Origin: Clostridia bacterium
GTDB taxonomy: Bacteria; Bacillota; Clostridia; Christensenellales; DUVY01
Length of the DNA: 42,598 nucleotides
Direction: 5' to 3'
NCBI GenBank assembly: GCA_026001225.1
Contig: BNZQ01000014.1
Span: 1 to 42,598 of the forward strand
This document shows positions 1 to 10,601 of the stretch, piece by piece. The notes below the pieces were generated by a model. The model had not been told where the DNA came from. It worked only from the letters and a program-made list of their open reading frames with translations, and ran no database searches. The stretch's first letter is position 1, and each line of letters starts with the position of its first letter. Position numbers and translations under genes: made by a program.

Positions 1-2
1 AA

Positions 3-545
3 GAATACGACGGCGGCACCGCGCTCGGAACGACGGCGGCGGCGGGGCTGTTCACGGGCTGGGTCACCGGAGAGGGCGCGGGAATCACCCTCGGCGGGAC
101 GTACGCTTCGGCGAATGTGGGAACGGGAATCACGATTGCCTCGCCCGCCCTTTCGGGAACGGGAGCGGCGAACTACAGTCTGCCGGCGGCGGTGACGGGC
201 GCGATTACCCCGAAAACCGTTACGGTGGTTTGGGGCGATCTGTCCTTTGAACATGACGGCGCGGCTCATATGCCGACCGCGACGGTCACCTTTAACGGAG
301 AAGTGATTGTTCTCGTAACGGACGGCGCGGCGATCGACGTCGGAACGCATTCCTCGACCGCAAAATTTGAGCAGCCGAACGAAAACTTTATTCTTGCGAA
401 TGACACGGTGTCGTTTGAAATTACGCCGAAGGAGGGCGATTTGCCCGATTGGTCCTGGTTCCTCATCGGTTCGGGCATCGGCCTTGCGTCGTTCAGTGCG
501 GTTTGGCTCATAGTCGTTCTCGCCAAGAGAAAGCGCAGCAAATAA
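3..545 (+). CDS. C-terminal part of an MBG/YDG-repeat surface protein (5' end outside window)
   Basis: The frame is open from the first bases of the window, so this is the 3' end of a longer gene. The visible part starts inside a YDG-type repeat (EYDGGTAL, then SANVGTG and GTGAANYSL). It continues into an MBG-type beta repeat (VTVVWGDLSFEHDGAAHMPTATV). It ends with a linker, one membrane segment (about WFLIGSGIGLASFSAVWLIVVL) and a short basic tail KRKRSK. This layout fits an extracellular repeat protein anchored by a C-terminal transmembrane helix; no LPXTG sortase motif is visible. Such repeats are common in adhesin-like proteins of Bacillota and Bacteroidota, but the ligand is unknown. The next gene follows after 28 bp and may be co-transcribed. 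Confidence 0.8.
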   Translation, partial: EYDGGTALGTTAAAGLFTGWVTGEGAGITLGGTYASANVGTGITIASPALSGTGAANYSLPAAVTGAITPKTVTVVWGDLSFEHDGAAHMPTATVTFNGEVIVLVTDGAAIDVGTHSSTAKFEQPNENFILANDTVSFEITPKEGDLPDWSWFLIGSGIGLASFSAVWLIVVLAKRKRSK

Positions 546-573
546 AGAAAAACGGAGGAGGGAGGGCGATACA

Positions 574-1104
574 ATGATTGCTTTATATATCGTTCTCGGC
601 GTAGCGGCCGGGGTTGTGTTCATGGGCAACGTCTATGCGTTCACGTGTATTGTGGCACACCGCAAGCGGAAAGAGAACGCTCCCGGGCGGCCCGTCCCGC
701 CCCAACCGGTTCTTGACCCCCCGTCCGTTCCTCCGGCCGATGCGAATCGGGAGCAGCGCTTCCTGCTCACGCGCAAGGAGATCGCGGACGAGATTCGCCG
801 CACCGAGCCGGCCGTCGGGGTCGTAGAGCATCCCGACAATCCGATCCTGCCGATTTCCTTAAAAATCCGCAGCCGCACCTTTGCGATGCTGTACGCGGCG
901 GATGACGGCGGCGTCAGCATGATCGTCCGCATTACCGATTCCTATGCGGACGGCCTTGCCCGCTCTCACCCCGGCATCCGCCGCGCCACATGGCCCAAAG
1001 GCCCGAATTGGTACTTTATTTCAATCGACGATACCTTTTCGGACGCCGACGACGTGTTCAATATATTGACTCTCGCCCGCAACCTGGTCGCCGGAAAACG
1101 GTGA
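574..1104 (+). CDS. Membrane-anchored YjbR/MmcQ-like protein
   Basis: A 176-residue protein with an N-terminal membrane helix (residues about 3-27), a proline-rich linker (about 38-60) and a soluble C-terminal domain. From about residue 90 the domain has the pattern of the YjbR/MmcQ (CyaY-like) fold: ISLKIRSRTFAMLYA, GVSMIVRITD, HPGIRRATWPKGPNWYFISID and a closing helix with TLARNLV. Members of that family are normally free cytosolic proteins of about 120 residues, so the membrane anchor is unusual. The start is supported by a purine-rich site (GGAGGAGGGAGGG) just upstream of the ATG. It follows the surface-protein gene by 28 bp. The function of the family is poorly defined; the name is a fold-level call. 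Confidence 0.65.
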   Translation: MIALYIVLGVAAGVVFMGNVYAFTCIVAHRKRKENAPGRPVPPQPVLDPPSVPPADANREQRFLLTRKEIADEIRRTEPAVGVVEHPDNPILPISLKIRSRTFAMLYAADDGGVSMIVRITDSYADGLARSHPGIRRATWPKGPNWYFISIDDTFSDADDVFNILTLARNLVAGKR

Positions 1105-1171
1105 TATCGCAGAGGAGCATAGCAATTCCCCTCTTGTGAGCATAACTCACGGGCAAGGTCGCAGACCGCCA

Positions 1172-1227
1172 AAAGGCGGCGGGGTGGCTGTCGGTTGTTT
1201 CTTTCAATCGGCCGCCCCGCCGCCTTT
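1172..1227 (+). terminator. Strong GC-rich hairpin, probable terminator
   Basis: AAAGGCGGCGGGG at 1172-1184 pairs perfectly with CCCCGCCGCCTTT at 1215-1227. The following bases (GTGTTATT) are only moderately T-rich. It lies 68 bp after the stop of the YjbR-like gene and before the promoter of the response regulator, so it most likely separates the two units. Confidence 0.55.
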
Positions 1228-1362
1228 GTGTTATTCCGAACGCAGTTGCAGAATCTCAGCCGATAATACGCCACCCCGTCCGCTCGTGTCTGACGGCACT
1301 TCGCGTCCACCCCTCCGACGGAGGGGAATTTTCCGGTTTGTATCTTGTACACTCCCGAATTG

Positions 1363-1392
1363 TTGCGCAATCCCGTCGAAATATGGTATACT
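1363..1392 (+). promoter_or_regulatory. Sigma-A type promoter of the response regulator; near-leaderless
   Basis: TTGCGC at 1363-1368, an 18 bp spacer and TATACT at 1387-1392. The ATG at 1399 lies only 6 bases after the -10 box, about where transcription should start, and there is no Shine-Dalgarno sequence. The mRNA is therefore predicted to be leaderless or nearly so. Confidence 0.65.
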
Positions 1393-1398
1393 ATATCC

Positions 1399-2073
1399 AT
1401 GAAGCAGCGAATCCTGATCGTAGAGGACGAAGCCAAGTATGCGCGCGTGCTGCAGCTCGAGCTGGAGAACGAGGGCTACGGCGCGGCGGTGCGGTACGAC
1501 GGGGCGGAGGGCTTGCAAACCGCTTTGGCCGAGGACTTTGATTTGATTCTGTTAGACTTGATGCTGCCCCAAAAAAACGGTCTGGAAATTTTGCAGGAGG
1601 TCAAGCGGGCCAAAGCCGTCCCGGTCATCATTCTGACGGCGCGCGACCAGGTCATGGACAAGGTAAAGGGCCACGATACGGGCGCGGACTATTACTTGAC
1701 CAAGCCTTGCGCGATCGAGGAGCTTCTGGCTTGTATCCGCAACCTTTTAAAGCGCAATTTGCCGCATGAAACCGCCGTTTTAAAGTGCGGCCCGTTGGAA
1801 ATCAATCTCGGCGAGCATTCGGTGGTCTGCGCGGGTCAGTCGGTCGGCTTGACCAAAAAGGAATACGATTTATTGGTCTTTTTGGTGCGCAACAAGAACG
1901 CGGTGATCACCCGTGAAAAGATTTTGAGTTCGGTCTGGGAATACGACTTCTACGGCGACACCAACATTGTGGACGTCTACATACGGTATCTGCGCGGCAA
2001 ATTGGACGATAAGCTCGGCGTCAAATTGATCGAAACTCTGCGCGGCGCGGGATATATTATCAGGGACAGCTGA
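1399..2073 (+). CDS. OmpR/PhoB-family response regulator
   Basis: A 224-residue regulator. The receiver domain (about 3-115) has the acidic pocket VEDE (D10), the phospho-acceptor D53 in LILLDLMLP, T80 in VIILTARD and K102 in YYLTKP. A winged-helix DNA-binding domain (about 128-222) ends in the usual DTNIVDVYIRYLRGKLD and IETLRGAGYII. I chose the ATG at 1399 because the protein then starts MKQRILIVEDE, the normal position for this family; an upstream in-frame codon at 1345 would place the start before the promoter. It should act with the kinase encoded next, at 2323. The stop codon is the first TGA of a dispersed intergenic repeat. The target genes are unknown. Confidence 0.93.
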   Translation: MKQRILIVEDEAKYARVLQLELENEGYGAAVRYDGAEGLQTALAEDFDLILLDLMLPQKNGLEILQEVKRAKAVPVIILTARDQVMDKVKGHDTGADYYLTKPCAIEELLACIRNLLKRNLPHETAVLKCGPLEINLGEHSVVCAGQSVGLTKKEYDLLVFLVRNKNAVITREKILSSVWEYDFYGDTNIVDVYIRYLRGKLDDKLGVKLIETLRGAGYIIRDS

Positions 2074-2084
2074 ATGGAAAGTGA

Positions 2085-2276
2085 AAGGTGAAAGAAGAAA
2101 GATAAGTGAAAAGTGAAAGACAACTGACAACTGAAAAGTGAAAACTGAAAACTGAAAATTTCGGCCGAATGTCTGTAAAGACGGCTTGTCGGCGGGTAAG
2201 GAGCTTATAGCATAATAAAAGCCACTTCTTCGACAGGTCAGTAACTTTCAGTTTTCAGTTTTCAATTTTCAGTTAA
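2085..2276 (+). repeat. Family A MITE-like repeat, copy 1
   Basis: GAAAACTGAAAACTGAAAATT-type left arm, central block with GGCCGAAT...GGCGGGTAAGGAGC...GCATAATAAAAGC...CTTCTTCGACAGGTCA, then right arm TTTCAGTTTTCAGTTTTC, the inverse of the left arm. It fills the gap between the response regulator and its kinase. The central GTCGAA site is mutated to GCCGAA here. Confidence 0.75.
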
Positions 2277-2322
2277 GATCGACAGATCCTTACTTTTCAC
2301 TTATTGGATCAGTTCGGTAAAA

Positions 2323-3462
2323 ATGAAACAAGAGCAACCGAAAACGCCACACAAACGCAACCCTTTCACGGCCGTGCCGCGCGCGGTCGCGCGTTCCGTG
2401 CGGAGCTTTGCCAAAAGGCATCGGCTGAGCGTCACCGCCAAGACAACGATCATGTACGCGGTAATTTTCGCGTTGGTGTTCACGGGATTGGGCGTACTGT
2501 TGGTGTTTTCCTACCGCACGTACCTGATCAACCGTGTCGGCGCCGAGGAAGCCCGCGACATGCTGACACCGCTTGCTTGGCTTGTGCTGATTCTGTTGCC
2601 GCTCGGCTTGGCGGTCACGCTGTCGCTTGGGGGATTGGTGATTCGGGGAATGCTGACGCCGGTCAAGAAGATGATCGCGACGGCAAAGGAGATCGATACC
2701 GCCTCGCTGTCCACGCGTATCGAGAGCGGCAACAGCGAGGACGAGCTTTCCGATTTGGCGGCGATCCTGAACGATATGTTGGACAGGCTGCAAACGGCGT
2801 TCGAGCGGCAGAACCGTTTCATCTCCGACGTGTCGCACGAGCTCCGCACGCCGATCGCGGTGGTGCAGGGCTATTCCGAATTGCTGACGCGTTGGGGCTT
2901 GTCAAAGCCGGAAGTTTTGCAGGAGGCGATCGAGGCGATCGGTTCGGAAGCGCGCAACATGAAGAACCTCGTGGAAAAACTGTTGTTTTTGGCGCGCGCC
3001 GATAAAAAGTCGCTGCAAACGCAGCCCGAAAGCTTCCATATCGACGAACTGATCAACGAGATCGTAAACGAGACGCGCCTGATCTCCAACAAGGAGATTT
3101 TGGCGGGCCAAATCGAATCGAATACCCTGTACGCCGACCGCGCCTTGATCAAGCAGGCGATCCGCGTTTTCGTGGAGAACAGCTTAAAATACAGCGGGCC
3201 GGACGGCCGCGTGACGTTGAGCTGCTACGCGGACGAGGGGCGGTGCGCGGTGGTGGTGTCGGACAACGGGATCGGCATATCGGAAACCGACCTGCCGCAT
3301 GTGTTCGAGCGGTTTTACAAGGCCGACGACGCGCGGCGGCGCGACGGAGGCAGCGCGGGCCTCGGCCTCGCGATCGCGAAATGGATAGCCGACGCTCACA
3401 AAGCCGATTTGGACATATCGAGCAAGCCCGGCATAGGGACGACCGTGAGGCTGTTGATTTAG
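2323..3462 (+). CDS. Membrane sensor histidine kinase (OmpR-type partner)
   Basis: A 379-residue kinase. It has a basic cytosolic N-terminus, TM1 (about 43-66), a very short outer loop, TM2 (about 83-107), a HAMP region (about 108-160) and the H-box FISDVSHELRTP with the phospho-accepting histidine near 171. The ATPase domain has an N-box (VENSLKYSG, about 283), G1 (SDNGIGIS, about 312) and G2 (AGLGLAIAKW, about 345). The small extracytoplasmic loop suggests sensing within the membrane or by a partner. It is the cognate kinase of the regulator at 1399, separated from it by a family A repeat. No good ribosome site precedes the ATG (CGGTAAAA only), so the start is the least certain point. Confidence 0.92.
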   Translation: MKQEQPKTPHKRNPFTAVPRAVARSVRSFAKRHRLSVTAKTTIMYAVIFALVFTGLGVLLVFSYRTYLINRVGAEEARDMLTPLAWLVLILLPLGLAVTLSLGGLVIRGMLTPVKKMIATAKEIDTASLSTRIESGNSEDELSDLAAILNDMLDRLQTAFERQNRFISDVSHELRTPIAVVQGYSELLTRWGLSKPEVLQEAIEAIGSEARNMKNLVEKLLFLARADKKSLQTQPESFHIDELINEIVNETRLISNKEILAGQIESNTLYADRALIKQAIRVFVENSLKYSGPDGRVTLSCYADEGRCAVVVSDNGIGISETDLPHVFERFYKADDARRRDGGSAGLGLAIAKWIADAHKADLDISSKPGIGTTVRLLI

Positions 3463-3463
3463 G

Positions 3464-3601
3464 AGTTGAAAGATAACTGAAAGGCCTGAAAATTTCGGTC
3501 GAATACCCGTGAAAGAAGGTTTGTCGGCAGGTAAAGGAATGTAAAGCATAATAAATATAAATTCTTCGACAGGTCAACAATTTTCAATCTTCATCTTCCA
3601 T
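3464..3601 (+). repeat. Family A MITE-like repeat, copy 2
   Basis: Begins GAGTTGAAAGATAACTGAAAGG two bases after the kinase stop. The core holds GGTCGAATACCCG, GGCAGGTAAAGG, GCATAATAAA and TTCTTCGACAGGTCAA, and the right arm (AATTTTCAATC) is degenerate. The reverse strand reads TTGACC, 18 bp, TATTAT-like, a possible promoter. Confidence 0.7.
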
Positions 3602-3624
3602 CAAAAAAAGGAGTCGCATATAAA

Positions 3625-4647
3625 ATGACAAATGCAATCGAAATTCACATGGTCACGGGAGCGGCGGGCCGGATCGGCTACCCGTTGTGTCTCGAACTCA
3701 AAAAACGCGGGCTTTATGTCCGCGCGTTGTGCCACAAGGAAAACCGCATATCCGAACGCTTGCAGGCGGTCGCCGACGAGGTGGTGTTCGGCGACTTGCG
3801 ATTACAAAAGGACGTGGAATCGGCGGTGCGAGGCGCGGCATACGTCTATCATTTGGGAGGCGTCGTTTCGATCGCGTCCAAAATGACGTCCGACTTAAAG
3901 GCGGTCAACGTCGACGGCACGCGCAATATCGTCAACGCCTGCAACAAATACGGCGTAAAACGGCTCGTACACACGGGCAGTGTGCACGCGCTGCACTTTG
4001 AAAACAAGACGGATATTTTGACCGAGCCCGAATCCGACGGCCGCTATTATCCCGACAAGGTGCACGGCGCATACGCGGTGACCAAGGCCGAGGCGTGCAA
4101 TCTCGTATTGGACGCGGTGCGGCAGGGCATGGTGAACGCGGTGATTGCTTTGCCGTCGGGAGTGACGGGCGCGTATGAATACAAGCTGTCCAATTTCGGT
4201 CAAATGATCCGCGACGTGGCCGCGCGGAAGCTGCCGGCCTATGTGTCGGGCGAGTACGATTTTGTGGACGCGGAGGATGTGGTGTGGGCGATGGCCGAAC
4301 TCGCCGTGAAGGGCGTCAAGGGCGAGAGCTATCTTTTGAGCGGTCACAAGCTCGCGGTCAAGGAATTGGTGACGGCGACGGCGCGGATCGCGGGCGTCCG
4401 GCCTCCGAAATTCCGCGCGCCGACGTGGATCGTCAAAATGATCGCGCCGGGCGCGGAGCGGCGCGCCCTGAAACGGGGGAGGTTGCCGGTTTTCACGCCC
4501 TATTCGATAAAGGTTCTGCATGATAACTGCAATTTTTCGCACGGGAAATTGACCGCGCTGACGGGCTACGCCCCCAAACCGATCGAGGAATCGATCAAGG
4601 CGCAGGTTGCGTTTCAGCGGGAAATCGAGAAAGAAGAGAAAAAGTGA
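3625..4647 (+). CDS. Extended-SDR NAD(P)-dependent epimerase/dehydratase-like protein
   Basis: A 340-residue extended short-chain dehydrogenase. The N-terminal Rossmann motif is VTGAAGRIG (about 10-18). Next come GDLR and VYHLGGVVSI, the VNVDGTRNIVNAC helix, LVHTGSVHAL, and the catalytic Tyr-Lys pair in YAVTKAEA (YxxxK). The C-terminal half (SGEYDFVDAEDVVWAM) matches NAD-dependent sugar epimerases and dihydroflavonol reductase-like enzymes. The substrate cannot be read from the sequence. The ATG has an AAAAAAAGGAG site about 12 bases upstream. The frame runs into the next family A repeat, which supplies the TGA. The neighbours (two-component system, EFR1 protein) do not define a pathway. Confidence 0.8.
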   Translation: MTNAIEIHMVTGAAGRIGYPLCLELKKRGLYVRALCHKENRISERLQAVADEVVFGDLRLQKDVESAVRGAAYVYHLGGVVSIASKMTSDLKAVNVDGTRNIVNACNKYGVKRLVHTGSVHALHFENKTDILTEPESDGRYYPDKVHGAYAVTKAEACNLVLDAVRQGMVNAVIALPSGVTGAYEYKLSNFGQMIRDVAARKLPAYVSGEYDFVDAEDVVWAMAELAVKGVKGESYLLSGHKLAVKELVTATARIAGVRPPKFRAPTWIVKMIAPGAERRALKRGRLPVFTPYSIKVLHDNCNFSHGKLTALTGYAPKPIEESIKAQVAFQREIEKEEKK

Positions 4648-4808
4648 AAATTCAATAAGTGAAAACTGAAAGGCCTGAAAACTTCGGTCGAATAGCCGTA
4701 AAAGAAGATCTGTCGGCGGGTAAGGAGCGTATAGCATAATAAAAGCGACTTCTTCGACAGATCCATAGATCCATAATTTTCAGTTTTCGCTTTTCACTTT
4801 TCACTTAT
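4648..4808 (+). repeat. Family A MITE-like repeat, copy 3
   Basis: Starts at the epimerase stop codon (GTGAAAATTC). The core has GGTCGAATAGCCG, GGCGGGTAAGGAGCG, GCATAATAAAAGC and CTTCTTCGACAGATCC; the right arm is AATTTTCAGTTTTCGC plus two TTTTCAC units. It ends just before the ribosome site of the EFR1 gene. Confidence 0.75.
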
Positions 4809-4825
4809 CAAGAAGGGATTTATAT

Positions 4826-5716
4826 ATGTCTTATTCCATTTATTACTTTTCCGGCACGGGCAACAGCCTGCACGCCGCCGAAACGTTGAAAGAGAAACTG
4901 CCGGACGCCGGGATTTATAATATCGCCGTCGAGTTTGCCGAACGGCGGTTTGACATTGCCGCCGAAGCCCTGATTTTCGTCTTTCCGGCTTACGCCTACG
5001 AAATGCCGCACATGGTGAGGCGGTTTATCAAGCGCGCCCAAATCCGGTGTACATACGCGGCCGCGTTGGTCACGTTCGGTTCGCATCCGGGCGGCGCGTT
5101 GGCGGAATGCAAACGCCTCTTAAAACGCAAGAGAATCGCGCTGAGCTACGCCGCGAAAATCCCGGCGGTGGAAAACTTCATCGCGATCTTCGGCTCCCCG
5201 ACGGAAACGGAAAGAACCAAACGGCTGGCTATGCAGGAAGCCGCGTCCGAAAAAGCGGCCGCGGATATCCTGAACCGAAAGACCAACCGCGTACGCTCGT
5301 TCCGTCCGTTCTCCAAGGCGGTCAGTTGTTTTTTCCGCGCCGCCAAACCGTTGCTCGTCAAAATGTACGAGGTGACCGACGAATGTACGGGTTGCGGCCT
5401 ATGCGTCCGCGTCTGTCCCGCGCACGCGATCGAGTCCGGCGAGGACGGCAAACCGATTTTTCATACCGGCTGCGAGGTCTGCCAAAGCTGCCTGAATTAT
5501 TGTCCGAGCCATGCGATCAATTTTTTCCGCTTAAAAACGGGCGCGGCGCGTTACCGCCACCCCGAGATTCCCGCGATCCGCATGGTACTGCGGTCGAATC
5601 CGCGTTTTGCGGACGCGGCCGAAGCCGCCGAAGCCGCGCCGTGCGGGCTTGCCGACCCGTCGGCGGCGGAGGGACAGGAGGCCGCGGCGGAGGAAGTCCT
5701 GCCGATAAACGCTTGA
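4826..5716 (+). CDS. EFR1-family flavodoxin-ferredoxin fusion
   Basis: A 296-residue protein. The N-terminal half is a flavodoxin-like FMN fold (YYFSGTGNSLHAAE with the phosphate loop SGTGNS; VFPAYAYEMPHMVRRFI; TFGSHPGGAL). The C-terminal half holds two 4Fe-4S ferredoxin motifs: CTGCGLCVRVCPAHAIE and CEVCQSCLNYCPSHAINF. This combination is the EFR1 family, common in anaerobic Bacillota and thought to carry electrons between flavin and iron-sulfur partners. An alanine/glutamate-rich tail follows. The start is supported by AAGAAGGGA eight bases before the ATG. The partner redox enzyme is not visible nearby. The last codons overlap the -35 box of the next gene. Confidence 0.88.
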   Translation: MSYSIYYFSGTGNSLHAAETLKEKLPDAGIYNIAVEFAERRFDIAAEALIFVFPAYAYEMPHMVRRFIKRAQIRCTYAAALVTFGSHPGGALAECKRLLKRKRIALSYAAKIPAVENFIAIFGSPTETERTKRLAMQEAASEKAAADILNRKTNRVRSFRPFSKAVSCFFRAAKPLLVKMYEVTDECTGCGLCVRVCPAHAIESGEDGKPIFHTGCEVCQSCLNYCPSHAINFFRLKTGAARYRHPEIPAIRMVLRSNPRFADAAEAAEAAPCGLADPSAAEGQEAAAEEVLPINA

Positions 5717-5741
5717 ACTTTCCCCTTGTTTGTAGTATACT
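5713..5741 (+). promoter_or_regulatory. Sigma-A type promoter of the hybrid kinase gene
   Basis: TTGAAC at 5713-5718 (overlapping the stop codon of the EFR1 gene), a 17 bp spacer and TATACT at 5736-5741. Transcription should start near 5748, giving a leader of roughly 27 bases before the ATG at 5775. Confidence 0.7.
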
Positions 5742-5774
5742 GACAAAATAAGCCTGTCGGACAATCGAAAAATC

Positions 5775-8615
<2,841 letters not shown>

Positions 8616-8869
8616 AAAGTGAAAACTGAAAATTTCGGTCGAATACCCGTAAAAAAAAGTTTGTCGGCGGGTAAGGAACGCGCATATCGGGAAGCCGTTG
8701 GATTTCGACGAGGTTCTTAAACGTTTGAGAGAGTATTTGAAAAGTGAAAACTGAAAACTGAAAATTTCGGTCGAATACCCGTAAAAGAAAGTTTGTCGGC
8801 GGGTAAGGAACGCGCATATCGGAAAGCCGTTGGATTTCAACGAGGTTCTTAAACGTTTGAGAGAGTATT

Positions 8870-9037
8870 TAAAAAGTGAAAACTGAAAACTGAAAGCTGA
8901 AAATGATTGATCTGTCGAAGAAGTAACTTTTATTATGCTTTAAGCTTCTTACCCGCCGGCGGCGGGCCGACGCACGCTGTCGGCCCCTACGGTTGCAATC
9001 GACCGAAATTTTCAGTTTTCAGCTTTCACTTATTTAA
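8870..9037 (-). repeat. Family A repeat copy in reverse orientation, carrying a GC-rich palindrome
   Basis: Read on plus: CTGAAAAtGATTGATCTGTCGAAGAAG, TTTATTATGC, CTTCTTACCCGCC, then a replaced segment (GGGCCGACGCACGCTGTCGG and CCCCTACGGTTGCAA), then TCGACCGAAATTTTCAG. The GC palindrome takes the place of the usual ACAAACCTTCTTTTACGGGTA part. The GC palindrome family recurs at 10158-10215 and 25530-25575. Together with the triplication it fills the 500 bp gap 8616-9115, which holds no gene. Confidence 0.65.
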
Positions 9038-9115
9038 TTTCACTTATTTTTTGCTTCTATTCTGTCACCTTCCTCCTTTCCGGCGCATATATATATTTCG
9101 CGCGGAGGGCGTTTT

Positions 9116-10027
9116 ATGAATCGGGAAGAGTTTATTCGGCAATCGTTGGAATTGGATTTATTTTGGACGCGGATCATGAAGGAGCACTGTATCTTCTTGG
9201 CGGCGGGTCTGCCGCCGCCGAAGCATCGGTACATACAGAATTTCGACCGTTTCAAGGTGCAATTTGAAATGTTATTGGCCGAAACCGCCGAGCTGTCGGG
9301 CGCGCTGCCGCCCTCGGCGGGGCCGTGCGGGGCGTTCGTCACCGAATACACCGAAACGATGGAAAACAGATCGGCGGAGCTGACCGGCATTTCGATCAAT
9401 ACGCGCGTGACCGCGACGGAGCGCGCGGCGCTGCAAACGCCGCGAACGATTCCGGCGGGGCGGTTGCCCGCGCTGTACGAGGCCGTCAAAACCCTCAACC
9501 ATAAGGCGGCGGTAACGGCCCGCGCGCTGTTGGAGCTGCAGCATAAGCTGTTGGACGAGATTTTGAAGGGGGAGGCGTTCAGCGCGAACTATCCGGCGGT
9601 CTACATGCACATGAACGACGAGGCCGCCGAATTTATCAACAACCTCGATTTGCTGTCCTCCAACGAGGCGATCAACGTCCGTCCCTGCGTCTATGAGGAA
9701 TTTTGGAACCGGAATTTGAAGCAACACGCGGCGACGGTGCGCGGACTGCTCGACCCGGGCGAGGACGCGCTGTTTGCCCGTTCGGATCAATTCGCCCGTG
9801 CGTTCGGGGATTTGAATACCGCTTTAAACGACGCCTGCCAAAAGGGAGAGGACTCCGCGCCCGAAACCGACCGCGCCCGCGCGATGAGCGCGGACATGAG
9901 AGCGTACAATCTCGATATTGTCAAGGAAATCATGCAGAACCGCCTGAAAAGCGTTATTTTGCCGTTGCTCGCGGATCATCTGCTGCGAGAGAGTAACTAT
10001 TACATTATGCTTTTAAAATCGGAATAG
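9116..10027 (+). CDS. DUF2935 domain protein
   Basis: A 303-residue, mostly helical, soluble protein. The opening FIRQSLELDLFWTRIMKEHCIFLAAGL is the hallmark of the DUF2935 family found in Bacillota. A related segment (VYEEFWNRNLKQHAATVRGLLD, about residue 195) starts a second helical bundle, so the protein appears to carry two related halves, as is usual for the family. Histidines and glutamates in these helices suggest a ferritin-like metal-binding bundle, but this is inference. The ATG has a GGAGG site at good spacing. The gene stands alone between repeat-rich spacers and seems to be a single transcription unit. Its biological role is unknown. Confidence 0.75.
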   Translation: MNREEFIRQSLELDLFWTRIMKEHCIFLAAGLPPPKHRYIQNFDRFKVQFEMLLAETAELSGALPPSAGPCGAFVTEYTETMENRSAELTGISINTRVTATERAALQTPRTIPAGRLPALYEAVKTLNHKAAVTARALLELQHKLLDEILKGEAFSANYPAVYMHMNDEAAEFINNLDLLSSNEAINVRPCVYEEFWNRNLKQHAATVRGLLDPGEDALFARSDQFARAFGDLNTALNDACQKGEDSAPETDRARAMSADMRAYNLDIVKEIMQNRLKSVILPLLADHLLRESNYYIMLLKSE

Positions 10028-10601
10028 CAAAATAAATCCGATATTCAATTTTCAAGATACGGCGGAATAGGCGCATGGTAGAGTTGCGAGCGTCCCTATA
10101 CGTTGCCTTGACGACAGTCAAGCCCGATTTGTGCCCGTGCGAACAATGGAATACGGATGAGCTTGCGACGGCGGGCCGACGCACGCTGCCCTGACCCTAC
10201 GGCGTTCCTCTGAATGCCTACGTTACGGCGGACCGTTTTTTGAATGACGGTTAGGCGCAAAAAGCAATTCCGCGAAATCGGGGTTTCCCTGATTTCGCGC
10301 CCTTAATGAAAACCGCGTATGAGCGCGACTGCGGCCCGCTTTGACGGGCGTGGGAGCGGATACCGTAATTAGATTCCGACCGATTAAAAGTCCGACCGAT
10401 TTTTGTGGAAACAAAAATCGCGGTTGGTCGGAGCGCACAAAGTGAGCAAAGAGAGGTATACGAGGGGCACGAGCGAATCGACATCGAACTGCTGCCTTGA
10501 TCGACCAAGGAGTGAGCGAAGTCCCCCCGCAAATCAGCGCGGAGCGAGCATAAGGCGAGGAATCCGACAGGATGCCGAGATAAGAGCCGAAGCGGAGCGC
10601 G
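10028..10601. other. Repeat-rich spacer without a convincing gene
   Basis: No plausible coding region is visible. The spacer holds a GC-rich palindromic repeat (GGCGGGCCGACGCACGCTGC, about 10158-10215). A hairpin at 10272-10300 pairs CGCGAAATC with GATTTCGCG. A larger one at about 10390-10431 pairs TCCGACC with GGTCGGA around a GATTTTTGT/ACAAAAATC stem and may terminate one or both converging transcripts. The rest (10440-10600) resembles degenerate interspersed repeat with GAGCGAG and GTGAGC motifs. Confidence 0.55.

Noticed and set aside
2085..2276. Short GTGAAAA/CTGAAAA tandem units as simple microsatellite
   Set aside because: They are the arms of a larger element with a conserved core and inverted right arm found at several sites.
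2304..3005. Second plus-strand frame overlapping the sensor kinase
   Set aside because: The kinase frame has all conserved boxes; the other frame is an Arg/Ala/Gly-rich shadow.
10440..10600. tRNA or T-box next to pyk
   Set aside because: No cloverleaf, acceptor stem or T-box sequence could be assembled; the stretch resembles degenerate repeat.
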